A stretch of DNA of 64,000 nucleotides from Sinotaia quadrata (taxonomy: Eukaryota > Mollusca > Gastropoda > Architaenioglossa > Viviparidae). The stretch spans positions 13,607,001 through 13,671,000 of the forward strand of contig CM054181.1 in NCBI GenBank assembly GCA_028829895.1. Direction: 5' to 3'. Positions 49,486 to 62,768 of this stretch are shown here, one piece after another. Position numbers and translations under genes: made by a program. Every line of letters starts with the position of its first letter. Positions within the stretch are counted from its first letter, which is position 1. Below the pieces are notes generated by a model. That model was not told where the DNA came from and did not search any database. It worked only from the letters and a program-made list of their open reading frames with translations.

Positions 49486-52400
49486 TCTCCTAGACTTTGC
49501 ATGACAGTAATAATTGTGACTTAAAAGAGCACTTAATTTTTGTAGTTCTCAGTCCTAATTTTAGTGCAGATTTCTTTCAGAAAGAAAATTTCACATTAAT
49601 TAGTTTTATTATGCATTTATGTATAACTTCACTCCTATTAGACACACCAGTGAATATAGAATAGCCATAACTGAAAGGGCAATGCAGGTATAAAATTGTG
49701 GTTTGAAAGCTTCTCATTAGTATAGAATAATCCCACTACAATTATCTCCTTTCTCTCACTCGTGTTGTCTCTTACTAGCCATAGGGGTTTAAATTTTTCA
49801 ATGTGTAACATTTGATATTATTGCAGTTTTAATAGGTTTATACATTTATTTATCTTGGAACTAGTTCTCAAAAAAAAATATTTTATTAATTTTGGAATTT
49901 ATCTTTCGTTATTTTGGTAGATTTCTGATGGTAGGTTAATTTATAAAGAATTTATCTTTTTTTTTTTTAAATGTTATTATAAATAAATACATTTTCTAGT
50001 TCTTTTTTTAAAATATTTCTATCAAATGAGGGTGGCTCTTCATACAAATTGAAAATAGCTTTGCAGTAGGGTGGAGTTTTATAAATTTAGAGGAAGTACA
50101 ATTTAGTAATTGGAATTAGTTTTATTTGCTAATTTGCAGATAAAGAAGGCATCATTGATCCTCAGCAGGGTTTGATTGGAATGACATCAATTTGTTAATT
50201 TACAGGTGAAAAGGGTTGCCTTGCTCTTCAGCAGGGAATGTTTGGAATGACCATAATTTGATAGGTGAAAAGGCCATTTTGCTCTTTTTCAGAATATGTT
50301 AAAAACTTTGAAATCCCCAAATCAGTAGTCTTGTTGGTTCCTGGAGTGCCATTATAAGTCAAGTACCAACATAAGCCAAACTCTTTCACTGAAAACCCAT
50401 TTCTATTGCCTCAGAATAGTAAAACTAACCACATGTGGAAGAAAACTAGTACAATTTTAACACATACCTTTACAAAACAAAATATTAACTAAGGACATTC
50501 AAAGTGAATTTATTTTAAAATCATACTGTTGAGAACTTGAATGTGAACTGTATATGCAAAATGAGAGGTTTTAGAAGTTATTTTGCTTTGAAAAGAATGG
50601 TCATAAGTATTTGAATCATTAATGAGAATTATTGTAACTGATGTTATATGATACACTATTTCTGTCCTTCACTAATGTAAATAATATAAATCAGTTGCAT
50701 ATTTTCCAAGAAAATTAATGCTAGCTATTGTTTTATGCTAATAAGCAGTAATCATTTAAAGTCACAGCTTGCAGAATTAGAGAGAAATGAAGGGTTTTGG
50801 GGAACATATTGGTGTCATTGTTAGAACTAGGATTAATGGACAATCTGTTTTTATTTTGGTAAAATGTTGTTTCAAACAATATTTTTCTACTGACAGTTTG
50901 TATTACTTTAACTTCTATACTGAGACAAAAACTAGTCTATTAGTCTCTTCTTTTTCTTCTCTCTCTCTATCTCTTTTTTTTTTTGGGTGGGTGGGTGGGG
51001 GGTATGTTAAAAAGTAGATTGCTTTTAATGAAAAAAACCAACATGCTTTAACAAAATAAATGGGACATATTATATTTACCTATATTAAAGTGCTGACTGA
51101 CTCATAACCCCTTTATGACAGTCAGTTCATTTTTTGTTTGTTCCTTACCTTGTTTTTTTGTTTCAAATATCACTGAGACTTTTGTTTTACGGCCTAAAGT
51201 GATGATTGCTCAATGCTGTAGTATTGTTATTGGCATGATGAAATCAAAACCTGAGGTTTCTTAAATGTATTTGTCATAAAGTCATTTACAAATTCTTTTT
51301 GCTGCAGATCTTCAAACATTTCATTGTATTTCACTGATTGACTTAAATTAGTCCATATCTGGTGTAATATGTTTCCCGCTTGCCATTTGTTGCAAAATAT
51401 TCTTATTTTTAAATATTTGTCACATTTAATTGTTTAGGTGTTTTTTCTTTTAATACTGGTCCATAGATAAGTAGAATATGAAACAAATGCTATAGTCAAA
51501 AAATGTTTTATGTTTTTAATTATATGATAATTGTATTGATTTTACTTTGATGAAATAACCATATCTGTGATTGAAAGCATTTGTATTTGAAACAAGACAA
51601 TATTTATTTCACAATTAAATAATTGCATGAAAGTCTTGCATGCCTGAAGTTACAGAATAAAGTTTGAGTGCATATTTTATTTTGTTGATGGAGCCATTGT
51701 GTTTTTAGAGTTCAAAATGGCTGTATATTTGTGTTTACTATTATATTTTTAATCAAATTTGTGTGTTTATTATGACATATGTAAGAGGAATTCAAGATGA
51801 CAGTGTATGTGTGATTACCTTTATGTCTTAGGTAGTGTAAATAGAGACATATTTCTTTTGTTTGTTTTCCTTCTGTTAGTATTGTACTGCATCAAGCTTT
51901 CTACCTTCTTTTCTGGTATAATGAATGAAAAAATGGAAACTATAAAGCATATTCATTAATATAATATTTACAATGACATAACTAACTAAACAGATTTCAA
52001 AATTGTGACCAGCATATATAAATAAGACACAGTATAATATTTATACTTGTACACACATAAAAGTTATATTTCAAAAAAATATTGTAAAGGTTTGTTCACT
52101 TTTTCATTCTAAGTTTGTTGAGTATATTGAACATAAGTACATGTAATTATAACTGTATTCCTTGGAAGTGAGTTGCCATATATACTACATACCTATGTAA
52201 ATGGTTGTTCACATATTCATTCTCATAATGTTGAGCATATTGAACATAAATAATTAAAACTGTATTGCTTGGAATTAAGTTGATATCTATATTACATATG
52301 AATTGTCATATATGTTTGTGTGGAGAGAGGGATTGGGGTGGACGGGTGGGATATTGTGGTCTTCCAGCAATGTAGAAAGTGGCCTAAATGTATGTTCAAA

Positions 52401-52845
52401 TAAAAAGATATACTGTGATTACCAATAAAAAAAACAAACAAAAAAACAAACTAGTGTGTAAATAAATACACATACACCACACAAATACATATACATGCAC
52501 ATGTCAGAGTGGAAATGCATCTAAATTCTTTTGGTAATTGAATGTACTATTACAAGGCAAAATAAAAGTAATTAAGCATAATTATACTGGTTTTGTTTTA
52601 TTGAAACTTACATGTAGGCAGAATATATCCAGTTATATGTAGGTACAAACAAATCACACAAATGTTCTATTTCAGAAAAAATTCCTCGATTTGATGTTTA
52701 TATCTTTTCAAATGCATTATTAAAAATGTATTTATCTATTTGCTAATTTCTTTTGTTTTTATTTGTCTCTTTTTATTGAAATTTTAAAATAACAACACCC
52801 ATTGTAAAACTGGGTGTAAGATTGTCAATGTTCACTGCAAGTGCA

Positions 52846-52881
<36 letters not shown>

Positions 52882-55800
52882 GCTTGGTTTAATAATTTTG
52901 AGAAGTTCTTTGTTATCATACAGAAATGACCGTTTTTCCTTTGAAAAATAAGTATGATTGAGTAGCTTTAGTTATTTGAACTAACAAATATTCAGTACTT
53001 TGCAAATTTACTTTAAAACTGAAACACAATTGTGTCTTTGCTAACAAAGATGAAAATATTGCAAAATATTTTTTGTATTTGTCTTTTCCATTAGTTCACA
53101 TTTCTTACTGTATTGGTACTGATACACACATACCTGACTCTATATGCATTTTAAAATACTACATTTCTAAGATTTTATTAACATTTACACATGTACTGAA
53201 CACACACACACACACACAAGGAGCCACATGCACACCTGCACTGTGAGGAATCACTTCATTTTAGGATTTTTTGGGTTACTTTTTGTGTATGACATTTGCC
53301 ATATCATTTCTCTGCAATCACAATATACTTAACAAACTATATCTAAAGATTATAACACTTTGTGTTAACTATTGTTTTACTTCAGTCAGCTTATTTTAAT
53401 ATACTGCACACAAATTAATGGTTTAGCTATTGTCATTCTCACTTGTTTATTATTGTCTTTACCTTTTGGAATCTCCGTATTCCTCTTTTCTAATTAAAAT
53501 AGGCCTGATTGCTGACATTTTTATCTACCAAAGTAAGAAGTATTTTTATTTTAAAAACCATAACACATTTTAAGTTTTGATTTGTTTCACTTTAATGTAT
53601 ATGCTGCTACAATTGCCAACTGCACATCATATGCATAAACCTTTCCTCTTTTAACATTATTTTTAAATAGAATTTTATTATTGTAGATAAATTATACTTC
53701 ATGCAAATTGAACTATTATAATGACTTTTGCCTTTCGGTACTTGTTGCTAAGTTGCTTGGACATAAAAAATTGTTTTTTTTCCAAAAGAATCATGTACAT
53801 TTATATTACTATTTATTTTTCTTTATTTCTCTTTTGTATTAACATACTTTTGTATGACAACTCTTGTATGTGTTTATGCATTTATGTTGTGTTCTTACAA
53901 TTTCAAAATCTTATAAAGTTTTCAGGAAAATGCTGCTCTTTTAAAAAAAAAACCTCTTTCCACCTACTACTTCTTTTCCACTTGGTATCATAGCTTTTGT
54001 CTGATGAATTCTACTTCTAAATTCTAGTCTCATTTCTAATTCAGTGAATTAAATTCTTATCATAGTTTTTTTCTGAATATGAGTCTCAATTCTAATTCAG
54101 TGATTTATTATTTATTAAATGTTCAAACACTTTAACTTCTGTGACTGAGGTTAAGTACATTTGCTTAAATGTGCATATTTATGCATCTTTATTATTGCAT
54201 GATTAGTAGTTTGCTCTTCAAAATAATGAATCATTATTTGCCTTTTCCATTCTAAAAAAAAAAAATTGTATCATTTGGTAGCATATTTTATTTTAGGTTA
54301 GTTTCTTCTCAGCCATCAGTCCCATTGGTTCATTTTGCTCTTTCTTTATTATATCTGAGAATATGGGGATTAGGTATTGTAAATGTGTGTGTTAGATTTG
54401 AGACAATAAATAACTCTGTGCTGATAATAATATATGTATTCTTGCATGAAGAAGTGAATGTGTTCTGAAGCTTCTTTCTTATTATACTTCTGGTAATAGA
54501 ACAGCACAAACAATTGATTTTATTTTTAGAGGTGGGGGATGTTATCATCTGTTGGTTATAAAGCTGTTGTGTGTGTGTATATAATTCCTACGAGTTAATT
54601 AAATGCTTTTCAGCATATAAAGTTTTTTATTTTTCAAACTATATAAATTCTTGATTCTAATTATTTTTTTAAAAAATAATATTAATATACAAACAATACA
54701 TGAATGTGAATACCATTCGGGGGGGGGGGGGGGGGAAGGGGGCATTGTTTGGTTTGTGTATTTTTTTGTTGTTGTTTACTTAGTAAATTAACTCCAGAAA
54801 AATAAAGCAATGATTGATCAGTTTGGTTTTTTGAACAGGCTTGAATTAGCATTTTAAACTGCAGACCTGTGTAATATTACTGATAAACACTATTTGTAAC
54901 ATTTCTTTTGTTTTCGTGGGTTTTTTTTTTGTTTACTAAGTGAATCATGCTGTTGAAATTGAGTTTTATATTGCTTTTAAAAGCAAAGTAAAATAATAAA
55001 ATAAACTGTTTAATGTTTAAAATGTTACTTTAAAAAAAAAAATTGGAATGGTTACTGCTGTTCAAATTTGTATTTATAAGAACAGAAAATAAAATGTGCT
55101 TTTAAAAGTAGTAAGTTTTAATGTAGTAAATTGTAATTTTTTTGTTTCTTTTGTGTTTTTATTTAGTTTTTGCAAGTACTGCATAAATTTTATGGTAAAG
55201 ATTGTTAATTTCTTATCTTTGTTTTTCTAACTGAAAGTTTGAAGTACTTTGCTTGTGCTACTGAACACTTAATAGGTAAAGGATAATTTATGTGAAGTTT
55301 TTTGGGAAGGTTTTCCTACATGTCACTTTTCTTTTTTATGAGAAAAATATTTGCTTTCAATTTTCATTAAAAATATGCATCATATTGAATGGAGATAAAT
55401 TTTTAGTATCTGATGCATGCTATTTATATATATTACTTTACTATTAATATGTTTTACTGCTACATTTTATGATTCAAGTATATGCTTTCTATACAAGTAT
55501 ATACATTTTTTTTAAGTTTGGAAATTAGCTGATCTACAAACACCATTATTTTCATTTATTTTTTTCTGTTAATAATGTACAAACTGATATGATAACCTAT
55601 GTTCATGTATAGCCTGGGTGGCACTGAGTGTAAAACTATGTCACTGTGGTTTTAAGTATACTTGTCTTTGTTTTATACAGGCAAACAGTCTTCTGTAGGT
55701 TTATTAGAATGAATGTATGTGCATTTAATGCTGGACTTAGTTATATTCACTATTGTCTATTACTATTGGCAAACAGACCTGAAACTTCTCCATTTATGTA

Positions 55801-56422
55801 AATAAGTGATAACTTTTGTGTGTATGGTTCCCAAACTTATTTAAATAATTGACAATTGATAGCTTTATATATATATATATATAGTCCCTCTTTGACATGG
55901 TCTCGAGAAATTGTAATTCATCTTCTTAGCACTTTCTTGTTATGAGTCACTAATTCAGATTGGTTGCTATATATTTCTGCTGTTGGCTGGCAATGATCAG
56001 AATTACTGAAGTATATGATGCAGTTGCAGTCTGAAAATTGTGCCAGTGTTGCCTTTGTTGTATTTATTTAGAGTGTATAATTTCAGAACTGTTGATAGTT
56101 TGAGAATTTATTGAAATGGTTTTGTACTGGTAACAGAGCTAGTTAATATTTTCCATGTCACTGACTGCTTGAACTCTTTAAATGAGGTGAATCTGGCTTT
56201 AAGTACATGATACTATTTTTCTTGAAATGGTTTTGTACACAGTTAACAGGACTTTTATTTCCCCAAGTCACTATTCGATTGAACTTTTGAAATGAATCTG
56301 GTTTGAAGTATGGCATGTACTGATTTTACATACTGTTTTTCTTCTTCTATATATTACTGATTTAGTTGACTTGGTTACATTTTAGATAAACATTGATTAT
56401 TGCAAGAGGTACCATAACTATA
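49486..56422. other. Long AT-rich intergenic region with short repeats
   Basis: No gene recognised over about 7 kb. Tandem units of about 77 bp lie at 50128-50300 (around CAGCAGGG..TTGGAATGAC). A tandem pair of about 113 bp is at 52087-52310 (TTGAGTATATTGAACATAA). (GT)n is at about 52849-52878, (CA)n at about 53200-53218, poly-G at 54719-54735, (TA)n near 55867-55881, and a pair of about 115 bp at 56111-56340 (TTGAAATGGTTTTGTAC). It may include long mannosidase 3' UTR. Confidence 0.55.
54719..54735 (+). repeat. Poly-G homopolymer, 17 G
   Basis: An uninterrupted G run followed by AAGGGGG. Striking in an AT-rich region; able in principle to form a G-quadruplex. The exact length is prone to assembly error. 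Confidence 0.85.
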
Positions 56423-57280
56423 TGTGGCAGAGTAAATTTGCCCATCCCTGTTTCTAACAACTCTGGTGGAAAATGTGCTAGAAATTGCTTATGTAATCAA
56501 AATTGTTTTTAGGTGGATGAGTAGTTTTTATTATCCAAAGGTTAAGATTTACAAGAAGGACACCAACCAATGGGCTGAGATCAAAAGTTTACCTGTTAAA
56601 AATAATTTATTTTCTAATCACTTTGAATTTGTAGTGGAAGAAGTCCGGTCATGAAAGGCGACCTTTAGCTTAAGGTTGAGTTAACTGACTGATTGAGAGA
56701 GAATGGACTGAGAAATATTTCTTGCATTTTATGTAGAGATGTATTATTTGAGTAAACTATTATTTGTACTAATTGTGACTATGATGCTTGCATCTATTAT
56801 GCTAAACACATGACATTGTTTCTAGTGAACCTGTTCATAAAATTGTTATGATGTATTTATTATGCTGTATGTGTGTATCAGGCTAATAAATACTGTTGCA
56901 GAAAACTGTAAGTTGAGATTTGAATGTAAGAAAGAATGAAGTTAGGGATGAAGAACTGGACTACTTAGTGTTTGTACTCTGATTATATTTTACAGGGAAG
57001 AAGCAGCCTTTTTGTTTTCCAGGATCTCCCAGTTTACTGATTTATAAACTGCTACGACCATGGTAGATTCAAGAAGTCTCTACCCTCAGTGTGTAAGTGT
57101 AAGGATACGCTACACTCTGTTTATATATGGTGGCAAAGTATGCTCGAATACATTGTGGAATTTCTGGTACAAGGAAGTTACTGGAAATTGTTACATTGTT
57201 CTGCTTGAGGGAACTAATATGATGAAGGAGCACCCAGATTAGTCTCTAGAGAATAGTGGCTCATCAGTGTTCTACAGACA
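56423..57280 (+). pseudogene. Left arm of an inverted duplication; decayed, possibly kelch-like coding sequence
   Basis: Homologous, in inverted orientation, to 58850-59830. Shared blocks include TGAGTAGTTTTTA, GGGCTGAGAT, CCTTTAGCTTAA, GAGTTAACTGACTG, TACTGTTGCAG..AACTGTAAGTTGAGA and GGCAAAGTATG. The short frames read kelch-like in places (KVKIYKKDTNQWAEIKSLP near 56540-56600). Stops and frameshifts break it up, so it is not a working gene. The kelch assignment rests on one short stretch and is weak. The arm begins at TGTGGCAGAGTAAATTTG. Confidence 0.6.
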
Positions 57281-58244
57281 AAAATTTTTGTAAACAGTAA
57301 AATTGTGACTTTGTCACGAAAGCGTGCGAAGATAATTGCGGCACCATCTTGACAAGGTTAAGTACAAACTATTATTGTTATAATCTCTATAACTCCATTT
57401 CTGTTCTCTGATAAAAAAAATTACCCTGTGATTTATATTGACACCTATCTATTGAATTATGTGTTAGGATATAAGACTGTATATGTATTGAAATTATTCA
57501 AACGTGGTATCAGTTTAGATAGCGGAATCATCATCATCATAAATGTGGTTTCGTGGAAATATTGATGTCAATAACCTTTTCATTGTACATGTATTTGTTG
57601 TATATTTTATTGTTGATTTAATAAATTTATGGACCTTCTTACACATATTGATAACCATATGTTGGAGAGATAGTGGTGGATAGGCTTGCTAAAATTAGAT
57701 TAAAGATGGATTTATCTTTTCCTTTGGTAAGATTTCCATCTATGGAAATATTGTGTGACCGTGAACATTTGTCTTTAATGTTGTGGAAGAGAGAAAACAT
57801 TTACAGCACCCATATATCTGCCACGTGAGAGAGGCGAATGGTGTCTTCTGGAGAATTGTTAGTAATGTAAATTAAGATTTTCATCACTTGTAATTAGTTA
57901 TAGATTATTAATAATAATCATAACCAATAACTAGGTGTTACTGTGTCACACTGTTTATGTATATATGCTCCTTCATGTAAGTTTGTGTATTTACTTTCTG
58001 TGAAATGTAAATATAGTCTCAACTGATTGACCAAAAATTAACTGAATTCATTAGATGTCACATTTGAGCTGTTTGCTGTTGCATTGGTCAGGTCTGTAAA
58101 TACACTTTGTTTTCAAGTATTGACTGACTGGGTTGGGATTTTTCTTCCACCATTCATTGATTTTGCAGACAGTAAATATGTATGTAGACTTCATATGTGT
58201 GTTAACTTATACTGCTATTCAGAATTTAAAATAGCACACACACA

Positions 58245-58282
<38 letters not shown>

Positions 58283-58849
58283 ACAGTTGACACACACCTT
58301 GTGGACTTTTACCAGCATTCCACAAAGTTAATAATGGTGATAACAGATCCCACTTCTGTTTAAAATGATTTTTGCAGTGTTATGGTTGTTTTTTAAATGT
58401 TACTGTTTGGAATTACTGATAAACAGACTTAGGGTAATCAGCTATTTAAATCCATGGATCTTCTGACCATTACAGTGGCACCTTCCTAGACCAAGAGCCA
58501 TATTGATGTACTGTCTTAATTGAAGATGGTTGTTTCATTCATGTCAACTACTTCAAGCCAAGATTTTTCAAGATTATGTTTCAGAGTTAAAACAAGTTCA
58601 ATGTGGACACTCATAAAGTCATATCAAATGGATACATTTTTGTCTATAGTTTTTGACAGTAATCCATTAAAGTCTTAAAAATGGTTGGTGGGTTAGGTGT
58701 GAGAAAGATGAGCAATTATTATGGTTTCCCCAAAATTACCTTTGCCTAAGTGTATACTTTTGCTTTCAACCTTTCTCTCTGTTGTCACTTTGCCACGTTG
58801 CATAGTGTAGAAACTTCCAATAAATGAAAACCTCTCTCCTCGAGAAAAC
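57281..58849. other. Spacer between the inverted arms
   Basis: About 1.6 kb, AT-rich, no gene recognised. Contains a long (CA)n microsatellite with a CGCG interruption at about 58235-58280. Confidence 0.6.
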
Positions 58850-59830
58850 ACGGATCTGCCATTCTTCCTCAAAGCCAACCTGGGTGCTTTTTCCGCTGTA
58901 CCAGCTTCCTCAAGCAGAATAAAATTTACAGCAATTCTAGTACTTCCTTATACCAGAAATTGCTCATGTAAACATACTTTGCCACTGTACATCAACAGAG
59001 TATAGTGTATTCTCCACACTTTAAACACTGCTCCTGCCTCTACCACGGTTGGTTGTATCAGTTTACAATCTGTAAACCAGGAAATTCAAATGACACAAAG
59101 AAGAAAGGCTGCTTGTCCCAGTAAAAATATAATCAGGGAACAAATGCTAAGTTTCCAGCTTGTACATCTTTTAACTCCATTCTCTCTTACATTCAAGTCT
59201 CAACTTACAGTTTCCTGCAACAGTATTTATTTGCCCAATACACGTGTACAGCATAATAAATACAGCATATCAGTTTGAACATGTTCATTAGGAAAATATC
59301 AAGTGTTAAACATAGGGGCCTACTATATTATATAGTATATAGTAGCTTCTTACTTCAAACATTTGTAGAAATAATAGTCTAGTATTCTATTTACCTAATA
59401 CATCAAGTAAAACACAGGTATAATACATCAACAGCAAAACGGCACGAAATATTTCTAAATCCATTCTCTATCAAACAGTCAGTTAACTCATTATTAAGCT
59501 AAGGGCCGCCTTTCAACTCAAGACCCGGCTTCTTTGTCACACCAAATTCAAGTGATTTACAATAGAATTTCCTACAGCAGGTAAACTTTTTAATCTCAGC
59601 CCTTTGGCTGTAAATCATAATCATTCATAGTAAAAACTACTCACCCACTTGGGATTAGTTTGCATTATATCACTAATCAGCAATATCTAGCATATTCTTA
59701 ACTCGGGTGTTTACTGACTCCGACATTTACAAAAAATAAGGATTGCACAAGGTCCGGTCACTCTGATAATCTTGCAATTTATATAACAATTACATTTGAA
59801 AATAGGCATAGTCAAATTTACTCCGCCACA
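58850..59830 (-). pseudogene. Right arm of the inverted duplication; decayed, possibly kelch-like coding sequence
   Basis: Minus-strand counterpart of 56423-57280. On the minus strand it begins TGTGGCGGAGTAAATTTG (at 59830). The shared blocks then follow in the same order with small indels. It carries about 120 bp near its outer end that is missing or diverged in the left arm. Reading continuity is broken by several stops. Confidence 0.6.
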
Positions 59831-61615
59831 TTGCCCATATCTAGTATAAGTCTTTATAGAAATTTACTTTAACTTCTAGTATTAATGATACATGTAAAGA
59901 TAAAAGGTTCCCAACTTTAAACAAATGCCAGTAATTAGTATACACGCACAAAAAACATTCAGTCTCATTATCCATTAGACGATGATTCTTTCGCCTACGA
60001 TAAATAGATAACGTACGAAAATAGTTACTGAAATTTGACCTTTATTTCTTTTTTAAAAGAAAAAATGTGCATTTACATATAAAGGAAATGATATAGTGAA
60101 AGTCTTGGGAGTGTATGTCCCCTGAATGGAAAATAAGGGTTGGGATGTTTGGCATAATTAGGCTAAGTGGTGCCTAGGCCCTACTCGTTTCTAATAAGTT
60201 CCTGATAAAAGTGATCTAAGTTATGTAATTTAGGAATACAAATAAAGTGCATTAGAATTCATTGTGTGAAGATCCAGATTATTGAAAAGTATTTTGCGAT
60301 AAATGCCGACTCAGAACAAGACAAAAGTAAAGATAATACTACAGTCGTCTTCATTACTATCATTACCAGTTACAACATTCGTATAACAATTTTATTTTTT
60401 TAATGGACCAGGACAAATAATATATGTGACTAGAAGATAATAAAATATGGTACAGCTATATCTTAGAAATGTACGCTATCAACGCCTATATTTTAATAGC
60501 GTGCACTCAACGTTTCTCAAATATTGTGCTCTCAAAATATTTTAAACTACATGTAAATATAGTTAGCTTGAGTTTGATATGTTAGCTTTTGTTCGCGAGA
60601 CAACATACAAGCGAGTCCCAAGTGACTTTTGCTTCTTTTATTTTCTGATTTCCTAATAATCAGTTGCAACGCTCAGTGAAGGATGATTTCTATTTCCCCC
60701 TCTTTCTTTTCTAAGGTATCTTTTATAGTTTCCTTTAACTGTTGTAGTATAATTATTGTCCTAGTCATACTCATAATTCAAAGATGGCTCTTGCCCCTTG
60801 GCATAGTTGCAAGCCCTGTGGTTATTGCGCACATGTACTACTACTAGTACTAGTACAGTAGTAGTAATTTATTCTTAAATAATTAAAATTAATGTATACA
60901 TTGAAACTTTCTTTGTTAGTATGAAGCTCGATACTAAGATTTATTATTTTAAAGGAAAAGTTTATAAATGAAAAAAATAGATGTGCAGCGTTTGTGTAAT
61001 TTATAATCTATTCAATAATTCCAAATCATTACTCAAGGAACTGATTTGTATAGGAGTTTAGGGCCTATTATTTCATTAGTATTTTACTTATCAATTCTAA
61101 CAATTACAAAATATTAAATATTAGTCCATGCTAGTAATTTAGTCATTACATTAATAGTATTTTGTATAATAATATGCATATGTAGTGCAATAGAAATTAG
61201 AATGTTTTGTGTTGCTTAATACTATTATTGTATTAATATCAAGAGGATCCGGAATATAGGCCTAACGATTTTTTAAAAAAAATGTGTCAATTAATTTGAG
61301 TATTTTTAAATACCGATTCAAGATGTGATAATAGGAATAAGAAAGTGATCATTTTAAAAAATAAAACAGTTATGATTGAATAAAAATAAAATTATAAATT
61401 GATTAATGGTTTGGTTGAAAAATTCAAGGATGCTGTTAATTTAATATATTATTATTATTATTATTATTTAAATATTTTTTTAAGATGGTGGAAATATAAT
61501 TTTTATATCAAACTTCCTGGAGGACTTCTACTCAAACCACAAACAATGTGAAGTGTATATTTTCTATTTGAATTTTGTAAAGTAAGTGAGGTAAGAAAAT
61601 ATATATTTTTAAATA
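59831..61615 (+). promoter_or_regulatory. Intergenic region and presumed promoter of the rightmost gene
   Basis: About 1.8 kb, AT-rich. A (TAC/AGT)-rich imperfect palindrome lies at about 60837-60868, and (TTA)n at about 61448-61468. No TATA box or transcription start could be assigned. Confidence 0.35.
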
Positions 61616-62768
61616 ATGGCTGACATACCAATGGAATCTATACCCTTGCCTGGGGAAAAGAGAAAGTCCTCTGAAACTAGTGAAAGTGCATCTGTGAAAA
61701 AGCCTGTTAAGATTCGCAGATTTGACATGGCACCAGTTTTGCCTTTGACAGCCAGCCAGAGCTCATCTTCAGTATCTGTTCTCTCTGTCAGTGATTTTTT
61801 AAATGATACTTCTTCCAATTTGCATATATCAGCTAAAATAGTTAAAACTTCTTTAGCTGTACCTGAAGAATTGACTATAAAGCCATCAGTAAATCAATTG
61901 CTTAAGCAGTCATTGCATTTAAATCAAGTTCTCTCAGAAACTGGTTCCAAGGAGACTCAATTAGGAAAAAATGTAAGCAAAAGTTTGCCACATTTGTCTA
62001 GTACTACTAGTATTGTTGATAATCTTTTCAAAGACTTCATTGCAAGCAAGATACAAAAAGTAGATGATGGTCCTCCTACAAAGACAGCTTGTAACAAAAA
62101 TGGTGAGGAAGCAATTTTGGGCCCATCAGCAGAAGAAAATCGAGCTTATCCAACTTATGCCATGTCAATAGAAGAAATCAATCGTTTGCTGGATGCTGAA
62201 ATCTCCTCTATTAAGTCTCGTGGAATTGTATCATCTCACTATGATGATGCTGATGATGACAGTAATTGTGGTCATAATGACAAAGTAAAATATAAGCATA
62301 AACTTGAAGGTGATACCCGAACTGACAAACCTGTTACTTCAGACACAAAAGCAACAGTTTCATCAGATTTAAACTCAACTGTCAGTATATCAAACCATGT
62401 GGATCCTACTTTAGATCAGTATCATTTTAAAAAATTGGATTCATTACAGTTGACTCCAATAGTTCCTACACAAATTACTTTAAACAGTAACTTAACAGAA
62501 AAGACAACTGGAACAATTGAAGATATAAAACAGACAGATTTGGGTGATTCATTGCATACATCTCAAACATTAACCCCTCTGTCATTTGAAGCGTCCTCTT
62601 TAAACAGTGGTGATGAAGGAAGGTTGCTTGAGACAGACAGGATGATGCCAACAACTTTATTTGGGAAAAAGACACAAGTTTGTAAAAAGTTGGGACTCTC
62701 TATTGGACAGGAGAGCTTGGCACGCATTTTGGGGACAACCAAGACTGAGCGCAAGGGGTTAGAAGATG
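61616..62768 (+). CDS. Coding exon 1 of unrecognised nuclear-type protein
   Basis: A single open frame of 386 codons. The last residues after Asp in GLEDG are intronic readthrough to a TAA beyond the GTATGT donor. The minus-strand frames at 61609-61818 and 62475-62754 are shadows of this exon. Confidence 0.8.

Noticed and set aside
58239..58280. Long (CA)n tract and other dinucleotide runs as functional elements
   Set aside because: Ordinary microsatellites without any associated structure; recorded only as region content.
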